Assembly: GCA_034505955.1 (NCBI GenBank)
Contig: JAPDQK010000011.1
Coordinates: 1 to 64,000 of the forward strand
Length of the DNA: 64,000 nt
Reading direction: 5' to 3'
Origin: Zhuqueibacter pondensis
GTDB lineage: Bacteria; Zhuqueibacterota; Zhuqueibacteria; Zhuqueibacterales; Zhuqueibacteraceae
The notes under the pieces are model-generated. The model saw only the letters and a list, made by a program, of their open reading frames with translations, made no database searches and had not been told where the DNA came from. Every line of letters starts with the position of its first letter. Within the stretch, counting starts at the first letter, position 1. A program made the translations under genes and the position numbers. Below, piece after piece: positions 50,184-59,536 of the stretch.

Positions 50184-52016
50184 ATGATCACCGAGTCCCG
50201 ATTTGTCTCATCAGGAATTTACTTCCATTGCCTCCTCGTGCTGCTGTTTTCTCCCCTGACTCTGCGCGCGCAGGGAAAGCCTTATCGCGGCGCCGAATAT
50301 CGCACCAAGGCCTCATATCAATACGGCCGTTTCGAGGTGCGAATGAAATCCGCTCCGGGCAACGGCATGCTGACCTCATTCTTCACCTATCATGATCCCA
50401 CTCCTTTTTCCGCTGCCAATTGGAATGAGATCGACATCGAGATTCTCGGCCGTTACTCCAACGAAGTGCAATACAACACCATCACCCCGGGCCGCATCGA
50501 TCACGTCCATCGCCAGGTTGTCAAATTCAATCCGCATTTGGCATTTCACGTGCATGCCTTTGAATGGACGCCGGATTACGTCGCCTGGTTCGTGGATGGC
50601 CATGAAGTGCATCGCCAGACCGCGAGCCACGTCAGCACGTTGAGCCGGGCGCAGAAAATCATGATGAATATCTGGCAGCCGAATTCCGTTTCCTGGGTGG
50701 GTCTGTTCGATCCGGCCGGCCTGCCGTACCACGGATTTTATGATTGGGTGAAATATTACGCCTACACACCGGGTGTTGGCGACAATTTTACGTTGCAATG
50801 GACCGACAACTTCGACAACTGGGATCAGAGCCGGTGGGACAAGGCGACGCATACATTTGACGGCAACAACGCGCAGTTCATTCAGGACAATGCCGTGTTT
50901 CGAAATGGGTATTTGATTTTGTGCTTGACGAGTCCCGCTGCCACCGGCTATCGCGGCGGGGCCATCGTTGATCTCGATCTCGAACCGCCGTATTTGGTTT
51001 GGGCCAGAGCCGAAGAGCAGCGCCTTACCGTCTTTTTTTCCGAGGAACTCGAGCAAACTTCTGCTGAGATGGTTTCCAACTACACAGTGCCAGGGGTGAC
51101 GATTCGTTCCGCGCAGTTGCAACCCGGCAACAAGAGTGTCACGTTGCTTACCGACAGCCTGGATCTCAGCAAGAATTACGTGCTGGTGGTGACAGGCATC
51201 AAGGATCGCTCTCCCTCAAACTGGCAAATGGGCTTGCAGTATACGAACGTGGTCAATGCTTTGCCGTTTCCCATCAAGATCAATGTCGCCGGACAAGCGG
51301 AAGCGGGATTCTTGCCTGATCAAACCTGGGATAGCTACAAAGAATATGGCGCGGTTGGCGGCACGGTGAAAACGCGACCGTCCGGTACGAGCCTGCCCGC
51401 CATCTATCAAACCGAACGCGAAGCGCTCACATTCTATCAAGTGCGCGTGCCTGCGGGAAGATATCGTCTTACACTCATGATGGCCGATACGGATCACGAT
51501 CGCGCCGGCCAGCGTGTCTTTGATGTTTGCGCCGAGGGACAATTGCTTTTTGACAATCTCGATATTGTGGCCGAAGTCGGGAAAAGTACGGCGCTTGAAA
51601 AGGTCGTTTCCGATTTTGCCGTTACGGATGGCCGGCTGGATCTTTATTTCAAGCCGGAAATCGGCGCTGCGACGTTGAGCGGACTGCAAATCGAACGACT
51701 CGGAACGAGCGGCATCAAATACCATCACCCGCTTCCCGCGCACTTCGAGCTCGGCATCCACCCCAATCCCTACGGGCGTCTGCCGTTCAATCCCTCCACC
51801 AACGTGGTCTACACTTTGGGGAAATCAGGCCGGGTGAAGCTCGTGCTGTTTGATGCCCTCGGGCAGCTGGTGCGCAACTTGTTTGAAGCGCCGCAACCGG
51901 AGGGAACGCATACGTATGTGCTCGAGACGAATCAACTCAGTACCGGCGTTTATTTTATCAGCATGCTGTTCGACGGACAACTGGTGACAACGACAAAGCT
52001 CCTGTGCTTGAAGTAA
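50184..52016 (+). CDS. Circularly permuted GH16 beta-glucanase (lichenase-like), secreted
   Basis: The 610-residue protein has a signal peptide (about 1-31), then YRGAEYRTKASYQYGRFEVR and the GH16 catalytic motif WNEIDIEILG (E82, D84, E86). The part that precedes this in ordinary lichenases, WTDNFDNWDQSRWDKATHTF with a following NGYLILCLT, comes after it, at about 210-255. That order is the natural circular permutation known from Fibrobacter succinogenes 1,3-1,4-beta-glucanase. A Big/SbsD-like domain (about 275-365) and a malectin-like domain (about 370-515) follow, then a sorting domain with PNPYGRLPFNP. The ATG at 50184 is chosen for the signal peptide. Confidence 0.88.
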   Translation: MITESRFVSSGIYFHCLLVLLFSPLTLRAQGKPYRGAEYRTKASYQYGRFEVRMKSAPGNGMLTSFFTYHDPTPFSAANWNEIDIEILGRYSNEVQYNTITPGRIDHVHRQVVKFNPHLAFHVHAFEWTPDYVAWFVDGHEVHRQTASHVSTLSRAQKIMMNIWQPNSVSWVGLFDPAGLPYHGFYDWVKYYAYTPGVGDNFTLQWTDNFDNWDQSRWDKATHTFDGNNAQFIQDNAVFRNGYLILCLTSPAATGYRGGAIVDLDLEPPYLVWARAEEQRLTVFFSEELEQTSAEMVSNYTVPGVTIRSAQLQPGNKSVTLLTDSLDLSKNYVLVVTGIKDRSPSNWQMGLQYTNVVNALPFPIKINVAGQAEAGFLPDQTWDSYKEYGAVGGTVKTRPSGTSLPAIYQTEREALTFYQVRVPAGRYRLTLMMADTDHDRAGQRVFDVCAEGQLLFDNLDIVAEVGKSTALEKVVSDFAVTDGRLDLYFKPEIGAATLSGLQIERLGTSGIKYHHPLPAHFELGIHPNPYGRLPFNPSTNVVYTLGKSGRVKLVLFDALGQLVRNLFEAPQPEGTHTYVLETNQLSTGVYFISMLFDGQLVTTTKLLCLK

Positions 52017-52038
52017 GGCAAAATTTTTTGGAGTCGAG

Positions 52039-53766
52039 ATGAAAACACTTTTTTCTGAAAAGGCCGATCGGGTGCACGCGCTGCTGCCGATACTCGGGGT
52101 GGCATTGATGGCCGCCGCTTTTCCCGCTCGCACAGTTGGGAATTCGGACACTTCCACTGAAACTTCACGCCAGCAAGTTGTTTTCACTTCTTCAAATTTA
52201 CCGATCGTTGTCATCGATACGCAGGGCCAGCGTGTTCCAGACGAGCCGAAGATCACGGCAGATATGGGCATCATTTACAACGGCCCCGGTGTGCGCAACA
52301 ACATCACTGATTCGTTCAATCACTATAATGGCAAAATTGGAATCGAGATCCGAGGCTCCAGTTCGCAGATGTTTCCCAAGAAACAGTACGCCATGGAAAC
52401 GCGGGATACGCAGGGCAACGACCTGAAAGTTTCCTTGCTGGGTTTTCCGGAGGAGAGTGATTGGGTTCTGTACGCGCCCTACACCGATAAAACGCTGATG
52501 CGGAATGTGCTTGCCTACAAACTGATGAACGATTTGGGCAGATACGCCAGCCGCACGCACTTCTGTGAAGTGGTTTTGAATGGCGAGTATTGCGGTGTTT
52601 ATGTGCTGATGGAAAAAATCAAGCGTGACAAAAATCGCGTGAATATTACCAAGCTGGAGCCGAATGATATTTCCGGTGATGCGGTTACCGGCGGCTACAT
52701 CATTAAGATCGATAAGCGGGAAGGCGCGAATACCCAGGGCTGGTATTCACAATTTTTACCCTACCCGGGAGCATGGCAGAAGATTTATTATCAATACGAC
52801 TATCCCAAGCAGGATGAGATCGTGCCACAACAGAAGACCTATATTCAAAACTACATTTATAACTTCGAGAATCTGATGGCCAGCCCGGACTATGCCGATC
52901 CCCAGCGCGGCTATGCTCAGTATCTCGATGTCGCCTCCTGCATCGATGTTTTTATTCTCAACGAAATCTCGCGTAATGTCGATGGCTATCGTTTGAGCGC
53001 CTTCATGCACAAGGATCGTGACAGCAAAAACGGCAAATTGGTCATGGGGCCGATATGGGATTACGATCTTGCCTTTGGTAATGCGAATTATTATGATGCC
53101 GAGAAGATTGCCGGATGGCAGATTGATTTTCGCCACGGATCGGATTCCTTCGCAATACCGTTTTGGTGGCCGAAACTCGCGCAGGATTCGAGTTTTGTCA
53201 AGCGCCTGAAATCCCGCTGGCGCGAGCTTCGACAAAGTGTTCTGGACGTGCCGCGCATTCATGCGTACATTGACTCCATGGCGCAATATCTGGACGAAGC
53301 GCAGAAAAGAAACTTTGAGAAATGGCCGGTCCTGGGTACCTATGTCTGGCCGAATCCTTATATTGGGAACTCGTATCTGGATGAGCTGAACTATCTCAAG
53401 ACGTGGGTGAATTTGAGAATTCTCTGGATGGACGCCAGCCTGATGGAACAGCCAAGCCGAATTGCAGATCATCACGGCCAAACACCCGGGAGTTGCCGGT
53501 TGGAGCAAAATTACCCCAATCCCTACGGGCGTCTGCCATTCAATCCCACCACAACGATTGCGTTTCACCTGCCGCACGCCGGCCGGGTTTCCCTCAAAAT
53601 TATCGACATTTCCGGGAACGAAGTGGCGACCTTGGTGCAGCGTGAAATGAATGCCGGGAAACACGAAATTGTGTTTGACGCGACCGCGATGGCCAGCGGT
53701 GTTTATTTCTACCGGCTGGAAGCCGGAAATTTTACCGCTCAGAAGAAATTGCTGGTCGTTCGATAA
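52039..53766 (+). CDS. Secreted CotH kinase-family protein with sorting domain
   Basis: The 575-residue protein has a signal peptide (about 1-32) and a CotH domain (about 50-440): GIEIRGSSSQMFPKKQYAME, WVLYAPYTDKTLMRNVLAY, YCGVYVLMEKIKRDKNRVNI and IWDYDLAFGNANYY. CotH proteins are atypical kinases that phosphorylate spore-coat or secreted proteins and are common in cellulosomal or polysaccharide-degrading settings. The C-terminus is a sorting domain with NYPNPYGRLPFNPTTTI, carrying the same five-residue insertion as its GH16 neighbour. The ATG at 52039 follows TTTGGAGTCGAG. Confidence 0.88.
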   Translation: MKTLFSEKADRVHALLPILGVALMAAAFPARTVGNSDTSTETSRQQVVFTSSNLPIVVIDTQGQRVPDEPKITADMGIIYNGPGVRNNITDSFNHYNGKIGIEIRGSSSQMFPKKQYAMETRDTQGNDLKVSLLGFPEESDWVLYAPYTDKTLMRNVLAYKLMNDLGRYASRTHFCEVVLNGEYCGVYVLMEKIKRDKNRVNITKLEPNDISGDAVTGGYIIKIDKREGANTQGWYSQFLPYPGAWQKIYYQYDYPKQDEIVPQQKTYIQNYIYNFENLMASPDYADPQRGYAQYLDVASCIDVFILNEISRNVDGYRLSAFMHKDRDSKNGKLVMGPIWDYDLAFGNANYYDAEKIAGWQIDFRHGSDSFAIPFWWPKLAQDSSFVKRLKSRWRELRQSVLDVPRIHAYIDSMAQYLDEAQKRNFEKWPVLGTYVWPNPYIGNSYLDELNYLKTWVNLRILWMDASLMEQPSRIADHHGQTPGSCRLEQNYPNPYGRLPFNPTTTIAFHLPHAGRVSLKIIDISGNEVATLVQREMNAGKHEIVFDATAMASGVYFYRLEAGNFTAQKKLLVVR

Positions 53767-53846
53767 ATCGATTGCAAGTTGCGATCGAGGCATCAAACGA
53801 ACAGAGACGCTGCAAGTGCTTCACTCACAGAATCAATTCTGTCACA

Positions 53847-55808
53847 ATGAAACACCGCAATAAAAAGATTGTCTTTACAACTCTAACGGCGCTGCTGCCG
53901 ATTGCCTTTTTCATTTTGTTCGAGGGCTTTCTCCGGCTCTTCGGATTATTCCGACAAGAACCGTTCATCATTAAAATCAGCCAGTACGGCAGAGAATATT
54001 ACCAGCTCAATCCGTGGGTGGCAAAACGATATTTTGACCCCGGGAAAGTAACGGTTCCCGGTCTCCAGCCCGACAAATTTTTGAAAGACAAAGAGGCGCA
54101 AACCTTTCGCATCTTTTGTTTGGGAGGCTCGACCACGGCGGGCTTCCCCTTTGATTGCCAGGTGCCATTTCCTGCGCAGCTTCGCTATTTGCTGAGTCAG
54201 GCCTATCCGCACTATCGCTTCGAAGTCATCAATACCGGCATCTCTGCCATCAACAGTTTTTCCGTTCTTGATCTGCTGCCGGAAATTCTCGCACATGCGC
54301 CGGATGTCATCATCATCTACATGGGACACAATGAGTTCTATGGCGCCTACGGCAGCGCCTCGACCATTGCGCTGGGTCAGAATGACGGATTCATTCGATT
54401 CTATTTGAAGTTGCAAAAATTGCACATCGTGCAGATGCTCCAACGGTTTATTTCACAGGTTTCCTCTTCACAAAATCCGGCGACCTCGCATCAGGATCTT
54501 ATGACGGCCGTGATCAAAGACCAGTCGATTTCCTACGGATCGGAAAAATATCACAAAACCCTGCAAAGTTTTCGCAATAACCTCGATCGCATTTTGGGAA
54601 TGTGCGCGAAAAAAAATGTCCCTGTTATCCTGAGCAATCTTGTTTCCAATGTTCGTGATCTCCCACCCTTTGCCAGCCGAAGCCCGGAGTTCACAAACTC
54701 GCAAGCGCAGCAAATTTACAAACAAGCGCTGGCGCTCGGGGACAGCTTGTTTGAGCGTCAACGCTACGCGGAAAGTGTAACAGCGTACCGGGTCGCACTG
54801 GCACAGGATTCGAGCGCGGCGCAACTGTGGTACAAGCTTGGACTGGCCAGCGCAGCTTTGCAGGATTCGGCGGCAGCCGCGTACTATTTTTACGGAGCCA
54901 AAGATCGCGATCTCATCCCTTTTCGCGCCAGCGAACAGATCAACGACCTTATTGCCGCGGCTGCCACACGATACCAGGCGCGATTCGTTGATATGAAGGC
55001 AGTGTTCACCCAACGATCACCGCAAGGTCTGATTGGCAACAACATTATGGTTGATCATCTGCATCCGGATCCGAATGGCCATTACCTCATGGCCACGACA
55101 TTTTACCAAGCCCTTCGCGCCACCGGCCTGCTGAAAAATCCCGACGAAAATTTCGAGCCGGCGGTGACTCCTTACTTCGTGACGGATTTGGATTGGGACA
55201 TCGGCTTGCTCAAAATTTTTCAAATGACACATCACTGGCCCTTTCCGGAAAAACCAGTGAAGCTGGACGATTACAAACCTTACGGCGATCCGACTGCCAC
55301 GGCAATTGCCAAAGTGTATTTGTTGGAGGATAATGTCTGGTCGCGCGCCCACTACAAAATGGCGGAAGCATATTTGCAGCGAAAAGAGTACGAACGCGCG
55401 CGCCGGGAATATCTTGCCGTGAGTGTTTTTGCGCCGGACGATCCATATCCCTACCAGATGGTGGCGAAGACTTATGAAATCGAAGGTGCGTGGGACAAAC
55501 GCGAGCTGTTCTTGAAAAAAGCTTTGCCGTTCTCCAATCAGAAGGGCATGCTGCTTTATCAGATTGCCATTGCGCAATGGCAACAAAAGAATCTTGCTGC
55601 TGCCTGCGAGTCGATGAGCAGGGCCATAAATTACCCAGATTTAAACCGTGCCCAGAAGCAAAATGCCCGTTTTTATTTGGCTGGTTTTTATGCCGACGCG
55701 CATGATTTCGCAACTGCCAGACAAATTCTCATCGCATTGCTGCAGGAGGATCCAACTTTTCAACCGGCGAGGATTTTTTTGCAAAAATTGGGACTGGAGC
55801 AGCATTGA
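53847..55808 (+). CDS. SGNH/GDSL hydrolase with an inserted TPR segment
   Basis: The 653-residue protein starts with a membrane helix (about 8-29, FTTLTALLPIAFFILFEGFL). It carries SGNH blocks: IFCLGGSTTAGFPF with the nucleophilic serine, IYMGHNEFYGAYG, and DHLHPDPNGH with the catalytic Asp-His. Between the second and third blocks (about 275-360) lies a TPR-like pair (GDSLFERQRYAESVTAYRVA, LWYKLGLASAALQDSAAAAY). More TPRs fill the C-terminus (about 495-650). It likely deacylates a polysaccharide or lipid at the envelope. It has no sorting domain, unlike its neighbours. Confidence 0.8.
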   Translation: MKHRNKKIVFTTLTALLPIAFFILFEGFLRLFGLFRQEPFIIKISQYGREYYQLNPWVAKRYFDPGKVTVPGLQPDKFLKDKEAQTFRIFCLGGSTTAGFPFDCQVPFPAQLRYLLSQAYPHYRFEVINTGISAINSFSVLDLLPEILAHAPDVIIIYMGHNEFYGAYGSASTIALGQNDGFIRFYLKLQKLHIVQMLQRFISQVSSSQNPATSHQDLMTAVIKDQSISYGSEKYHKTLQSFRNNLDRILGMCAKKNVPVILSNLVSNVRDLPPFASRSPEFTNSQAQQIYKQALALGDSLFERQRYAESVTAYRVALAQDSSAAQLWYKLGLASAALQDSAAAAYYFYGAKDRDLIPFRASEQINDLIAAAATRYQARFVDMKAVFTQRSPQGLIGNNIMVDHLHPDPNGHYLMATTFYQALRATGLLKNPDENFEPAVTPYFVTDLDWDIGLLKIFQMTHHWPFPEKPVKLDDYKPYGDPTATAIAKVYLLEDNVWSRAHYKMAEAYLQRKEYERARREYLAVSVFAPDDPYPYQMVAKTYEIEGAWDKRELFLKKALPFSNQKGMLLYQIAIAQWQQKNLAAACESMSRAINYPDLNRAQKQNARFYLAGFYADAHDFATARQILIALLQEDPTFQPARIFLQKLGLEQH

Positions 55809-56483
55809 TTGAACCGATGCCTCGCGTGATACCACCATAATGCAAAATCTTTTTGCTTGAATTCGGAATTTGTTCGATGCGCAACTCCGAACGGTAAAAA
55901 AAGTACTTGACTTTTTCACATAATGAGCTATATTTCTGTCTCAGATTTCCGCGAATGGACTATTTGAAATTTTCGAGTTTGTTTCTGTCATGCTTCTGCA
56001 AGGGGACTTGATGATACTCAAGATTGGAATGTACTGCTAATGGTATTGGACGCGAAGAAAAGGTCGCTTCCTGCATGAAGCAATATTTTAGTTCCGGTTT
56101 TTGGCATCCTTACAAAGACCGTGCGTCGGTTTGTGTCGCCGCGCACCATTCCGTACCGACTCTCAGCGCGATCATTGATTCCGGTACGCACACGGTGAAG
56201 ACCAGTTCCAAAGATCTCTCCCTATTCTTCACCACTACATCCAGAATAATCATTACAAGCATTTGGTATAAGCCTGTGATCTTTCTTTGATTTTGAATTG
56301 ACCGCCAGTTCATCGTCAAGTTGGGTTAATTCAAATCTGTTGCGATATAGATGTCTTGAAAATTCGTTTTATATGAGAGTTGTCTGGAAAACCATGAAAG
56401 AAAGGAGGTGAGAGACAAGATCACTTCATGTTCAATCAAATTCCGATTTTAACAACCTTTCCATTTCAATTTTAAGGAGGGTT
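55809..56483. other. Long leader region of the CBM9 gene with a promoter-like site
   Basis: TTGACT (55907-55912) and TATATT (55929-55934), with a 16-base spacer, form a promoter-like pair, which would leave a leader of about 540 bases. AAAGGAGGTGA at 56401 is a perfect ribosome site about 80 bases before the gene. A 15-codon frame (56428-56475) ends just before the gene's own AAGGAGGG. No riboswitch class was recognised. Confidence 0.35.
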
Positions 56484-59093
56484 ATGATGAAACGTTACAA
56501 TTTGTTGTGTCTGTTTTTGCTCGTGCCGTTCCTGGCCATTGGGCAGGAAGTGTTGGAGACTTTTGACGCTGCGCCGGATTCAGGGCACTGGGTCTTTGAT
56601 AAGATGGAGTGGGGCACGCCGAATAACATTTTGAATCTGTTCTACGTTAATGATCTCGTTAAGGTGGGCACCGGTTCTCTGAAAGTCGATTGGCTCGTGC
56701 AGGGCACGCAGAGCTGGGGAGGTTACGCAAATTTCATGCATGGCGCTCCGGAAACCGAGGTGTTCGATTTTTCGCCGTATACCCACATCAAAATGTGGTA
56801 TTACAATGCCGTTCCACAATCCAAACCCGGTACCACTCATCTTCGCATCCTCTTGAAAGACATGAGTAATGTTCCGACTGCCAACCGCACCATGGCGAAT
56901 ATCGGACAGGCTGAGTACTGGTACTCACACTTCTTCATTCTGGATACGCAACCGGGATGGAATGAGCTGGTGCTGCCATTGAAGGATGTCCAACAGCAAT
57001 CGGATCAAGGCCTGTGGCTGCCGGGTTGGGCTGGTCAAGCAGGCAATAGCACGCTGGATTTGGATGCGATCAAGGCTTATAAAATCGAATGGTCGATCGA
57101 CGCTTCCGTCTATGATGCCGCCAATCCGCTCAATTCCGGTAGCTCCGCCGGCACGATTTATTTTGATCATCTCCGACTCACTGGCCATGCTTATCCGGTG
57201 ATCAATTACTTTGACAGCACCGGCGCCAAGCAGGATTTCACCGTCGCCGGTACCGGCACCAGCAGCGTCAAGGTCACTGACAACGTACAAAATGCCTTGG
57301 AAGGTGCTGCCACTCAAATCGAATGGAAAGTGGACGCCGATCAATCATGGGGCGGATATGTCAGTATGACGTTCTCGGCCAAAAACTTCCTGCCGGACAT
57401 GAGTGGGAACACCCATTTATCCCTCAAGTACAACAACCTGGTGGCTTCGGATCAACCCGGCAATGTCGTGCTGCGCTTGCAATTGCATGAGTACAGCGAA
57501 GGCGACAATCAGGAGGAACTTTGGTTTTATGAGACCAAAACAGTGCTTGACAGCGCCGCCGGCTGGCACAAGCTGATGATTCCACTCAATGATCGCGGCG
57601 TGGGGCCAACGCCCAATGATCAGGGATTCTCCAATCCCGGCTGGGGTGGCGTCCCCGGCAATGGCAAGCTGGATTGGAACAAAATAAAGAAATATGAATT
57701 CGCGTTTTCTGCGGCGAAACAGGGAACAATCTCAACAGGTACCATACTCTTTGATAACCTGGAATTGTATGGCAAACGCCAAACCGATTTTACACCACCC
57801 GAGCCGCCAAAAGGTGTTGCGGCCGTTCCGGATGCCGCCGGCAATTTCAATCTGGTTATCTGGCAGGATGTGCCTGGAGAAGCCGAGGAGAAATATACGG
57901 TCTACGCCAGCAAGAACCCGATTGCCGATGTCAACGCCCCCGGTGTGGAAGTGCTCGCTGAGGGTATAGCGGAGAACACGCAGACCTATGTGCATTATTT
58001 GTTTTATCCACTGCAGGACAAATTGGTGACGTATTATTATGCCGTGACTGCCATGGATAAGGCTGGTAATGTCGGCACCCCGGGTGTTTCATTCCCTGGT
58101 GTCACCAACACTGCCAAAGGCATGCCGACCATTTCGCTCAATCCTCCGGCGAACTTTGCCGCCGATGGCAATCTGAGCGAATGGGAAAACAGTGGGATCA
58201 AACCGTTCATCTTCAAGAAGTCGGTCAGTCATATTGGCACCGGCACCTTCGATAATGATGATGACCTGACCATCACCATGTATATGGCGATGGACAAGCA
58301 ATATTTCTATTTTGCGGTCGATGCCATTGACAATGTTTTCTCTTACGATCCTGCGGGCGATTGGTGGCAAGACGACGCCATCGAGATGTTTTTCGGTCTT
58401 TATGATGGTCGCCCCGGCCCGCCCCATTTCGCCAGGCAGCGCGGTGCCAAGCCGGATTACGCCCTGCAATTCCGCGCCGACGGCTTGTTCCACCCCGACA
58501 ACAACAGCCTGAGAATTTACAGCCCGGATTCCGCGAATTATCACTTCGAAGGTTTAGGGGTCTCGGATTATGTCATCGAAACCAAGATCAGGCTCCGCGA
58601 CATCACCTTTGGCGATGACGCGCCTTTCGTTCCAGTCAACGGCATGAGACTTCCACTCGACTTCTCCATTCACGATTCGGACAGCAAAAACGTGCGCGAC
58701 GGCATTTTGACCTTGTCACCGATCAACAATGACAATTCCTGGCAATCGCCGCGCAACTGGACTTATGTCTGGATCGGTGATCAGGAGTTTCCAACCGCGG
58801 TCGAAGACAAACAGCATGATGGCGTTTTGCTCTCGTACAGCTTGAGCCAAAATTATCCGAACCCATTCAACCCAACGACCACGATCAACTACGCGATTCG
58901 GAAAGCGGGTTTGGTGAAAATCGATCTTTATAACACGCTGGGACAAAAGGTTCGGACATTGGTGAATGAAGTGAAGCCCGCAGGGACTTACAGGATTGAG
59001 GTTCGCGCTGATGAGCTGACTTCAGGACTTTACTTCTATCGCATCACGGCTGGCGATTTTGTCCAGACCCGGAAGATGCTTTTGATGAAGTAG
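56484..59093 (+). CDS. Secreted carbohydrate-binding protein (two CBM-like repeats, fibronectin III, CBM9-like) with sorting domain
   Basis: The 869-residue protein has a signal peptide (about 1-21, PFLAIGQ). Two related beta domains (about 22-240, 245-430) share WGGYA/WGGYV and ILFDNLELYG/IYFDHLRLTG endings, as in CIA30/CBM-like folds. A fibronectin III-like domain follows (about 435-545), and then a CBM9-like DOMON region (about 550-770: DGNLSEWENSGIKPF, YMAMDKQYFYFAVDAIDNVF, WWQDDAIEMFFGLYD). NYPNPFNPTTTINYAIRK marks the sorting domain. No catalytic glycosidase motif is seen, so it probably binds the polymer for the neighbouring enzymes. The ATG follows AAGGAGGGTT. Confidence 0.82.
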   Translation: MMKRYNLLCLFLLVPFLAIGQEVLETFDAAPDSGHWVFDKMEWGTPNNILNLFYVNDLVKVGTGSLKVDWLVQGTQSWGGYANFMHGAPETEVFDFSPYTHIKMWYYNAVPQSKPGTTHLRILLKDMSNVPTANRTMANIGQAEYWYSHFFILDTQPGWNELVLPLKDVQQQSDQGLWLPGWAGQAGNSTLDLDAIKAYKIEWSIDASVYDAANPLNSGSSAGTIYFDHLRLTGHAYPVINYFDSTGAKQDFTVAGTGTSSVKVTDNVQNALEGAATQIEWKVDADQSWGGYVSMTFSAKNFLPDMSGNTHLSLKYNNLVASDQPGNVVLRLQLHEYSEGDNQEELWFYETKTVLDSAAGWHKLMIPLNDRGVGPTPNDQGFSNPGWGGVPGNGKLDWNKIKKYEFAFSAAKQGTISTGTILFDNLELYGKRQTDFTPPEPPKGVAAVPDAAGNFNLVIWQDVPGEAEEKYTVYASKNPIADVNAPGVEVLAEGIAENTQTYVHYLFYPLQDKLVTYYYAVTAMDKAGNVGTPGVSFPGVTNTAKGMPTISLNPPANFAADGNLSEWENSGIKPFIFKKSVSHIGTGTFDNDDDLTITMYMAMDKQYFYFAVDAIDNVFSYDPAGDWWQDDAIEMFFGLYDGRPGPPHFARQRGAKPDYALQFRADGLFHPDNNSLRIYSPDSANYHFEGLGVSDYVIETKIRLRDITFGDDAPFVPVNGMRLPLDFSIHDSDSKNVRDGILTLSPINNDNSWQSPRNWTYVWIGDQEFPTAVEDKQHDGVLLSYSLSQNYPNPFNPTTTINYAIRKAGLVKIDLYNTLGQKVRTLVNEVKPAGTYRIEVRADELTSGLYFYRITAGDFVQTRKMLLMK

Positions 59094-59116
59094 CCCAGTC
59101 GGCCCGACGGGATGAA

Positions 59117-59174
59117 ATAATCAGTGATCAGCAATCAGTGGCCAGTCGAACTGGCCACTGATTGCTGTAACTGA
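59117..59174. repeat. Long hairpin after the CBM9 gene
   Basis: CAGCAATCAGTGGCCAGT (59129-59146) pairs perfectly with ACTGGCCACTGATTGCTG (59150-59167) around CGA, and the stem extends outward with a one-base bulge. It lies 24 bases after the stop. The same CAGTGA-type hairpin follows the GH16 gene at 61364-61416. The rest of 59175-59400 shows no gene. Confidence 0.7.
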
Positions 59175-59400
59175 TTACCGGCATCCGGCGTGCAAGCCCT
59201 CAGTTATTGACGGGCTTTACGCCAGGTCATGCAGAAGGCATCCCCGGCTTGCGGCCGAGACAGGCTTTTTCCAATTGAGCACAGTGCTGCTAAGTAGTAT
59301 GTCATGCTGAAACCATTCTGTTCAAAATAAGCACTGTGCTTGATAACAAACAAGCCTGCCCAGCCGCGTAATATACAAGTTAGTGGTGGACTACACTCAA

Positions 59401-59499
59401 TGTCATGCTGGAAGCATTTTTTTTATTTTAAGCCGGTGCTCGAGTGAAAAAGGCTACGCCCGTAGGGATTCCCTGCAGGCGCAGCCTCCGGAATGACAT
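59401..59499. repeat. Intergenic repeat element with TGTCAT ends, before the second GH16 gene
   Basis: TGTCATGCTGGAAG and the closing GCCTCCGGAATGACAT are inverted ends. Inside is GGCTACGCCCGTAGGGATT, the core also found at 201, 10124 and, inverted, 63950. It belongs to the short MITE- or REP-like intergenic family of this genome. Confidence 0.55.
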
Positions 59500-59536
59500 C
59501 TTCTTCAACCGCAATTAAGGCATTACGAATTACCAC

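Noticed and set aside
52756..53796. Long frame antisense to the CotH gene (346 codons)
   Set aside because: The sense strand carries full CotH motifs, and the antisense frame has none.
56428..56475. 15-codon leader peptide before the CBM9 gene
   Set aside because: The perfect ribosome site upstream is 16 bases from its ATG, too far, and no attenuator hairpin follows.
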